Of a stretch of DNA of 28,338 nt, positions 24,117 through 28,338 are shown one piece after another. Source of the stretch: PALSA-1355 sp031400775 (lineage in GTDB: Bacteria; Planctomycetota; Planctomycetia; Pirellulales; PALSA-1355); contig JANNQN010000458.1 of NCBI GenBank assembly GCA_031400775.1, positions 1-28,338 of the forward strand, in the 5' to 3' direction. Positions within the stretch are counted from its first letter, which is position 1. Each line of letters begins with the position of its first letter. The notes beneath the pieces are model-generated. The model was not told the DNA's origin. It saw only the letters and a program-made list of their open reading frames with translations, and searched no databases. The translations under genes were made by a program, and so were the position numbers.

Positions 24117-24980
24117 ATGACCAACGCGGCGCCCATGTTCAGCACCGATGAAATTCTGTGGTACGACAATGGAAAATGGGGCCAGGCCGGCTACGCGCTG
24201 GCCAATCCGAACGGCAAGACCTGGACCAACAATGCCGTCATTTTTCAGTTTCATAGCCTGGTCGGTCGAAACATGTTCGACCTGATGCATCGCACCGACG
24301 TCAAGTTCTACGGACCTCCGCACAAGCAATTCTGGTTCGATTTGCACCAACTGATCGTCACGGCCCGCAAGCGGCTGGCCGATCGGCAGCGGCTGCCCAA
24401 CGACAGCAACGGGCTGGTGGTGCAGCATGCCACGCCGGCGCCGCAAACGTTTTTGGCGTGGCCGATCCCGTTTTTTGGAGAGCGCGTCCGTCAGCCCGAC
24501 ATTCGCGAATACGCCCAGCTCACGTTGCTGATGCTTTCGGAAATGATGCAGCACTCTGAGAACGAGCTGCCGACATACGTCACCGATGCCTTTGCCTCCA
24601 AGATCGGCCAGTATCTCCGCGAGATCCTAGCCCTGATGTCGACCAAGTACTTTGGCTACACGCGAGCGCAGGCCTACGAGCCGGGCTTCACGCTCAAGGA
24701 CGAGGACTTCGCAACCTACGATCCCTCGAAGGTGATGACCAGCGTGGAAATGACCGAAGAGCGTCCGCCGCTGCAATGGTGGCCAACCGAGAGCGACCTG
24801 ACGGCGATTCGGGCCATTCCGTTCAACGAGGCGCTCGTCCTGGCCCGGCGTTGGCCGTCCACGGCGATGTTGGGAGTTGGCGGCGGTCCCATCGTGGTTA
24901 CCTCCGGTAGCGGCGGATTGCCCTCCGACGCGGACGCGGGCAGCTCCGTCTTCACCACACCGCCCGGCCAAGCGCCGTGA
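24117..24980 (+). CDS. Unrecognised 287-residue protein of the phage-like module
   Basis: AAGGAG (24103-24108) lies eight bases before the ATG at 24117, the best ribosome site in this part. I do not recognise the family. The first 75 residues are aromatic-rich (EILWYDNGKWGQAGYA, KFYGPPHKQFWFDLHQL). The middle is helical (YAQLTLLMLSEMMQHSENEL and YLREILALMSTKYFGYT), and the last 40 residues are Gly/Ser/Pro-rich and probably disordered. There is no signal peptide or membrane helix. Size and position between the protease and a small membrane protein would suit a structural or assembly protein, but this is a guess. Confidence 0.7.
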   Translation: MTNAAPMFSTDEILWYDNGKWGQAGYALANPNGKTWTNNAVIFQFHSLVGRNMFDLMHRTDVKFYGPPHKQFWFDLHQLIVTARKRLADRQRLPNDSNGLVVQHATPAPQTFLAWPIPFFGERVRQPDIREYAQLTLLMLSEMMQHSENELPTYVTDAFASKIGQYLREILALMSTKYFGYTRAQAYEPGFTLKDEDFATYDPSKVMTSVEMTEERPPLQWWPTESDLTAIRAIPFNEALVLARRWPSTAMLGVGGGPIVVTSGSGGLPSDADAGSSVFTTPPGQAP

Positions 24981-25016
24981 CGCCCGGGCGTTTCTTGAGA
25001 TCAAGGGAGCAGAAGT

Positions 25017-25268
25017 ATGTCGACCGCTGAGTGGAGCCTGATCGTGGGCTCGATGATTTCGATCGCGCTGGTCCTGGGCCCGTGGATGGCCAAGGTGCAT
25101 TCCAAGTTGGCCGTCATCGCCAGCAAGATCGTCGATCTGTGCGAGAAGATGGATTGCGCCAGTGAGGAGCATCGACGACTTTGGGAAACCTGCAGTCGGC
25201 ACCAGTCGCGGCTCGACACCCACGACGTGCAGTTGTCTCACATTGCCGAGCGGCTGCGTGGCGATTGA
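25017..25268 (+). CDS. Small membrane protein with a coiled-coil-like tail (holin/spanin-like size)
   Basis: This 83-residue protein has one membrane helix near the N-terminus (about 7-24, LIVGSMISIALVLGPWMA) and an amphipathic helical tail (KLAVIASKIVDLCEKMD, then EEHRRLWETCSRHQSRLDTH). AAGGGAG (25003-25009) is seven bases before the ATG. Phage holins and similar small proteins of lysis or membrane-assembly clusters have this layout, and a peptidase gene lies just upstream; a lysis role is inferred only from that. No sequence family was recognised. Confidence 0.65.
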   Translation: MSTAEWSLIVGSMISIALVLGPWMAKVHSKLAVIASKIVDLCEKMDCASEEHRRLWETCSRHQSRLDTHDVQLSHIAERLRGD

Positions 25269-25317
25269 AGGCTTGGCAACGTGCCTACGCGTCGATACCA
25301 ACAGGAGCTAGTCCGTC

Positions 25318-25872
25318 ATGCAAATTCGCGATCGGATCAAAGAGCTACGCCGGGTTCCGGCCCACCAGTTGCGGCCGCATCCGCGCAACTGGCGGCAGCA
25401 TCCCCAGAGGCAGCAGGATGCCATGCGTGGGGTGCTGGCGGAAATCGGTTATGCCGACGCCTTGCTGGCCCGCGAGCTACCGGACGGCTCGCTGCAACTG
25501 GTCGACGGACACCTGCGGGCCGAAGTGACCCCCGACGCGATCGTCCCGGTGCTCGTGCTCGATGTTAGCGAGGACGAAGCCCTCAAGCTGTTGGCCACGC
25601 TCGATCCGCTGGCCGCGATGGCCGACACGGATGCGGCGTTACTGGCGGCGCTCGTGGCCGACGTGGAAACCGACAGCCAGGCGGTTCGCGCGCTATTGGA
25701 CGACCTGGTCGCGCAGGATCCGCTGGCAGACCAGGACGGCTCCGAACCGGCCGATTTGATCGTGCCCGCCACGTTTCAGGTTGTCGTCGACTGCCGGGAC
25801 GAAGCCGAGCAGCGCGCAGTTTACGAGCGGCTGGCGGGCGAAGGCATGAAATGCAAGGTCCTGTCGCTCTAA
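25318..25872 (+). CDS. ParB/Sulfiredoxin-fold N-terminal domain protein
   Basis: This 184-residue protein carries the ParB-N/Srx-like fold: VPAHQLRPHPRNWRQHP (13-29) is the usual start of the domain, and LVDGHLRAE (61-69) is the conserved GHxR motif. The C-terminal half (about 85-184) is helical and ends in a small beta unit (FQVVVDCRDEAEQRAVYERL). There is no ParB DNA-binding HTH, so it is not a plasmid-partition ParB. Such shorter ParB-N proteins are common near phage terminases and in DNA-modification loci, as nucleases or modification co-factors. AGGAG is about ten bases before the ATG. It is followed 40 bases later by the ABC-GNAT gene. Confidence 0.75.
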   Translation: MQIRDRIKELRRVPAHQLRPHPRNWRQHPQRQQDAMRGVLAEIGYADALLARELPDGSLQLVDGHLRAEVTPDAIVPVLVLDVSEDEALKLLATLDPLAAMADTDAALLAALVADVETDSQAVRALLDDLVAQDPLADQDGSEPADLIVPATFQVVVDCRDEAEQRAVYERLAGEGMKCKVLSL

Positions 25873-25912
25873 CGCTAACTGTGATGGATTGAACCTGGAG
25901 GCTAACGATCGT

Positions 25913-27025
25913 ATGAGCGTCGTAAGAGCCACGGTTAGTTGCCCGGTACACGACTCGTTCCGGGTGCAGCAAGTTGCCGGCATGTTCGACGTGCCGATCG
26001 AGCGCCGAGCATCGTCGTCGTTCGAAGTCGAAGTGCCGGATGCGACTGAGGATTGGCAAATCGGCCTGATCGTCGGCCCCTCGGGCAGCGGCAAGTCAAC
26101 AATTGTACGGCAGGCCTTTGGCGAGCGAGTGTGGCGCGAGCGTGATTGGCCCGCGGATCGGGCTGTGGTCGATTGCTTCGGCGAATTGAGTGCCCGACAG
26201 ATCACGGGCCTGTTGACTGCCGTCGGCTTTAGCTCGCCGCCGGCCTGGATCAAACCCTATTCGGTGTTGAGCGGCGGCGAAAAGTTTCGCTGCGACCTGG
26301 CCCGCGCCATGGCCAGCGCGATGCAAGCTGGCGGTGACGCTGAAACCAACACCGTAGCGGCGCCGATCGTGGCTTTCGACGAATTCACCAGCGTCGTGGA
26401 TCGCAACGTGGCCCAAATCGGCTCGGCGGCTGTGTCGAAGTCGATTCGCGAGGGACATATCGCGTGCCGGTTCGTGGCCGTGACTTGCCACTACGACGTC
26501 GCCGAGTGGCTCGAGCCCGATTGGGTCGTGGACATGGCCCAGCGCTCTTGTCAGCGGAGGCGGCTTCGGCGACCGGCAATCGAGTTGGAGCTTTACCGCA
26601 CGAAGCACCGACTATGGCGCGTCTTTGCGCCGCATCATTATTTGAGCGGAGCATTGAGCGGTCTGGCTCGCTGTTACGCCGCCTGGTGGAAGGGAAGTCC
26701 GATATCTTTCTGCGCGACGCTGCCGGTCATCGGCCGCAAAGGACATTGGCGCATCTCGCGCATCGTGACGCTGCCCGATTTTCAAGGAGTCGGCATCGGC
26801 ATGCGGGTCGCCGAAGCCGTGTGCGACTTGCACCGGGCGCAAGGCCACCGCATCAACGTCACGGCCAGTCACCCGGCCTTGATCGCCCATTGCCAGAAGT
26901 CGCCACTGTGGCGGACGGCGCGGGTGCTGAAACATGGTTCCGGAAATACGGCGCGGTTCGTCCACAACTATCGCGGTTCGTCGGGCCGGGCGGTGGTTTC
27001 CTTCGAATACACGGGCAGCCACTGA
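25913..27025 (+). CDS. ABC-type ATPase fused to a GNAT acetyltransferase
   Basis: This 370-residue protein joins two enzymes. The first half is an ABC-ATPase with Walker A GPSGSGKS (55-62), signature LSGGEKFR (119-126), Walker B IVAFDEF (152-158, D156/E157) and the H-loop histidine in VTCHYDV (H193). It has no membrane domain, so it is not a transporter. The second half (about 235-335) is GNAT-like, with the acetyl-CoA loop QGVGIG (291-296) after the strand RISRIVTLPDF. The same fold underlies phage Mu Mom, which modifies adenine. TGGAGG (25896-25901) is 11 bases before the ATG. A TTG at 25889 is also possible. The neighbours are a ParB-fold gene and terminase genes. The motifs are seen; DNA modification is inference. 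Confidence 0.8.
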   Translation: MSVVRATVSCPVHDSFRVQQVAGMFDVPIERRASSSFEVEVPDATEDWQIGLIVGPSGSGKSTIVRQAFGERVWRERDWPADRAVVDCFGELSARQITGLLTAVGFSSPPAWIKPYSVLSGGEKFRCDLARAMASAMQAGGDAETNTVAAPIVAFDEFTSVVDRNVAQIGSAAVSKSIREGHIACRFVAVTCHYDVAEWLEPDWVVDMAQRSCQRRRLRRPAIELELYRTKHRLWRVFAPHHYLSGALSGLARCYAAWWKGSPISFCATLPVIGRKGHWRISRIVTLPDFQGVGIGMRVAEAVCDLHRAQGHRINVTASHPALIAHCQKSPLWRTARVLKHGSGNTARFVHNYRGSSGRAVVSFEYTGSH

Positions 27026-27036
27026 CGAGGCACGGC

Positions 27037-27498
27037 ATGGAGACAGTCCGGCGGGGAATTCTGGATGATGGAAAGAAGCGGGAAATCTGCGCGATTCTTT
27101 CCGTCGGGTGCAACCGCAAGACGGCCGCCCGTTATGTCGGCTGTCACCCCACTACCATCTCCCGCACCGCGGCTCGCGACGAAGACTTTGCGTTGGCCGT
27201 GCGGCAGGCCGAATCGAAGCACGAAGTGTTGCACCTCACGCATATCAACAAGGCGGCGCAGGAAGGACGCTATTGGCGCGCCGCGGCCTGGGCGCTCGAA
27301 CGAAAATATCCGGATCGTTACAGCCTGCGAAATCCTAACATGTTCACGCTCGAGCAAATCACGCAGGTGCTGTCGCAGTTCGCCGAGGCAATTTTCGAAG
27401 AAGTCGCGAAGGCGAGCCAACGAAAGCGGATATTGGCGCGACTGACCGACCTAACGACCGGGCTGCAAGCGTCGACCGCAAAGGGGACTCGGCCATGA
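27037..27498 (+). CDS. HTH protein in terminase small-subunit position
   Basis: This 153-residue protein has an N-terminal helix-turn-helix (about 14-48; KREICAILSVGCNRKTAARY, then GCHPTTISRTAARDEDF). It continues with the helix pair AAWALERKYPDRYSLR, which is typical of phage terminase small subunits or their HTH regulators. It ends in a longer helical region. GAGG (27027-27030) lies six bases before the ATG. Its TGA overlaps the ATG of the terminase large subunit (ATGA), the usual coupling for the two. Small terminases recognise the packaging site on DNA; the function here is inferred from HTH, order and coupling. Confidence 0.7.
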   Translation: METVRRGILDDGKKREICAILSVGCNRKTAARYVGCHPTTISRTAARDEDFALAVRQAESKHEVLHLTHINKAAQEGRYWRAAAWALERKYPDRYSLRNPNMFTLEQITQVLSQFAEAIFEEVAKASQRKRILARLTDLTTGLQASTAKGTRP

Positions 27499-28338
27499 AG
27501 CTGCTCGACGCCTGGGACGATTGCGGTTTGCCGCCCGCGGCCTGGGCCGAACTGTCGCTACGGTTCAAGGCCGACGTCGCTCGACGATTGCGCGGATACG
27601 CCGGACGGCGCGTGAGCTTGCTCCGCTGGGGGCGGCGGTTCTTGGCGGCCCATTTTCGCCGCGCGCCCTCGGGCATGCATCTCTGGCTGGCCGAACAATT
27701 CGACGCCATGACCGTCACGCGCGGCACGAAGATCAACGTCATCGGACCGCGTGGCGGCGCCAAGTCGACCGTGGCCACGCTGGCCTATGCGCTGCGAGCG
27801 GCGATCGAAAGTTGGGAACCCTACATTTGGATCGTGTCGGACACCAAAGAGCAGGCGCGCCGGCACCTGGAGAATATCAAGCTCGAACTGACCGACAACG
27901 CCAGGCTGGCGGCCGCCTATCCCCAGGCCGTCGGACGAAGCAAGGTCTGGTGCGCCGGTTCGATCCAGTTGAACAATGGCGTTTCGATCGAGGCTATCGG
28001 CACGGGCCAGCGAACCCGCGGCCGGCGATTTGGCGCGAATCGGCCCACGCTGATCATTTGTGACGACTTGCAAAACGATGCTCACATGCGATCGCTCGTG
28101 CAGCGAGAGAACTCGCGGCTGTGGTTTCAGGGCACGCTGCTCAAGGCCGGCACGAAGACCACGAACATCGTCAACCTGGCCACGGCCCTGCACCGAGACG
28201 CCCTGGCGCTCGAACTGCATCGGACCCCGGGCTGGAGCTCGCGAGCTCGCGCAAGGGCGAGATCGCCCCCCAGACCTACGAGACCCTTGCGCCCGTCGTC
28301 CTCGACGCCCGCCTCAACGAGCTGCTCCCGGCGGACGC
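27495..28338 (+). CDS. Terminase large subunit, incomplete and disrupted near the 3' end
   Basis: The ATG at 27495 overlaps the previous stop. The ATPase part is clear: Walker A VIGPRGGAKST (82-92), the VSDTKEQARRHLENIKLEL region (114-132), GQRTRGRRFG (171-180) and Walker B TLIICDDLQND (185-195, D190/D191). The region ends with LATALHRDALALELHRTPGW (228-247). Terminase-like sequence stops at about W247-R250 (28233-28244). The rest of the frame is a run of Arg/Ser/Pro/Thr that does not look like protein, and the nuclease domain is absent from the window. The large subunit cuts concatemeric DNA and powers packaging into the prohead. A disruption or chimeric join is likely at 28235-28248, described separately. 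Confidence 0.8.
   Translation, partial: MKLLDAWDDCGLPPAAWAELSLRFKADVARRLRGYAGRRVSLLRWGRRFLAAHFRRAPSGMHLWLAEQFDAMTVTRGTKINVIGPRGGAKSTVATLAYALRAAIESWEPYIWIVSDTKEQARRHLENIKLELTDNARLAAAYPQAVGRSKVWCAGSIQLNNGVSIEAIGTGQRTRGRRFGANRPTLIICDDLQNDAHMRSLVQRENSRLWFQGTLLKAGTKTTNIVNLATALHRDALALELHRTPGWSSRARARARSPPRPTRPLRPSSSTPASTSCSRRT
28235..28338 (+). other. Probable chimeric or frameshifted contig end
   Basis: From about 28232 a different plus frame reads LELASSRKGEIAPQ and on to the window end, protein-like, with nearly every third codon position G or C. The terminase frame becomes Arg/Ser/Pro/Thr noise at the same point. The switch coincides with the 14-bp palindrome at 28235-28248 (GAGCTCGCGAGCTC). 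The new segment is not identified. Confidence 0.55.

Overview
The window looks like a chromosome fragment from a Planctomycetota bacterium, most likely of the Pirellulales type. It is GC-rich and many starts lack a clear Shine-Dalgarno sequence. The gene content fits: a secreted YTV-like repeat protein, a DUF4159 protein with a cyclase-like toroid, a MoxR/DUF58/BatA/vWA cluster and several HEAT- or TPR-type proteins. No rRNA, tRNA or CRISPR array was seen. The assignment rests on family knowledge and was not tested by a search.

Left part (1-11049): a minus-strand pair, a DUF4159 protein with two tandem DUF4159 units (1073-3394) and a truncated GT39-like membrane glycosyltransferase (1-1025), diverges from a plus-strand operon: MoxR ATPase (3764-4792), DUF58 (4859-5755), BatA-like protein (5808-8048) and a vWA/GATase-like membrane protein (8048-10309). 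An 18-codon ORF with the best ribosome binding site of the operon bridges DUF58 and BatA, overlapping both (TAATG and ATGA). A convergent lipoate-ligase-family gene follows (10330-11049).

Middle part (11170-22024): a membrane-anchored HEAT-type protein; an exported protein with two blocks of strict 16-residue repeats; a MmcQ/YjbR protein; a BRCT + MerR-like HTH + TPR fusion; a polytopic membrane protein that ends at a strong terminator; a pair of inverted REP-like hairpins; a minus-strand pair (HEAT-type exported protein and CoA-binding protein); and a plus-strand run of MoaB/Mog, a membrane-anchored DNase I-fold hydrolase and a stand-alone SpoT-type HD hydrolase.

Right part (22187-28338): after a 16-bp-stem terminator comes a tightly packed, all-plus set that I read as a prophage or phage-derived module: permuted NlpC/P60-type peptidase, secreted trypsin-like protease with a membrane anchor, an unrecognised 287-residue protein, a small membrane protein of holin-like size, a ParB/Srx-fold protein, an ABC-ATPase-GNAT fusion, a small HTH protein in the position of a terminase small subunit, and a terminase large subunit. 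The ParB, ABC-GNAT and terminase neighbourhood is the best candidate for a little-described system, possibly DNA modification or packaging control by a Mom-like acetyltransferase. The last ~95 bases no longer fit the terminase reading frame, begin at a 14-bp palindrome, and are probably a chimeric contig end or a frameshift.
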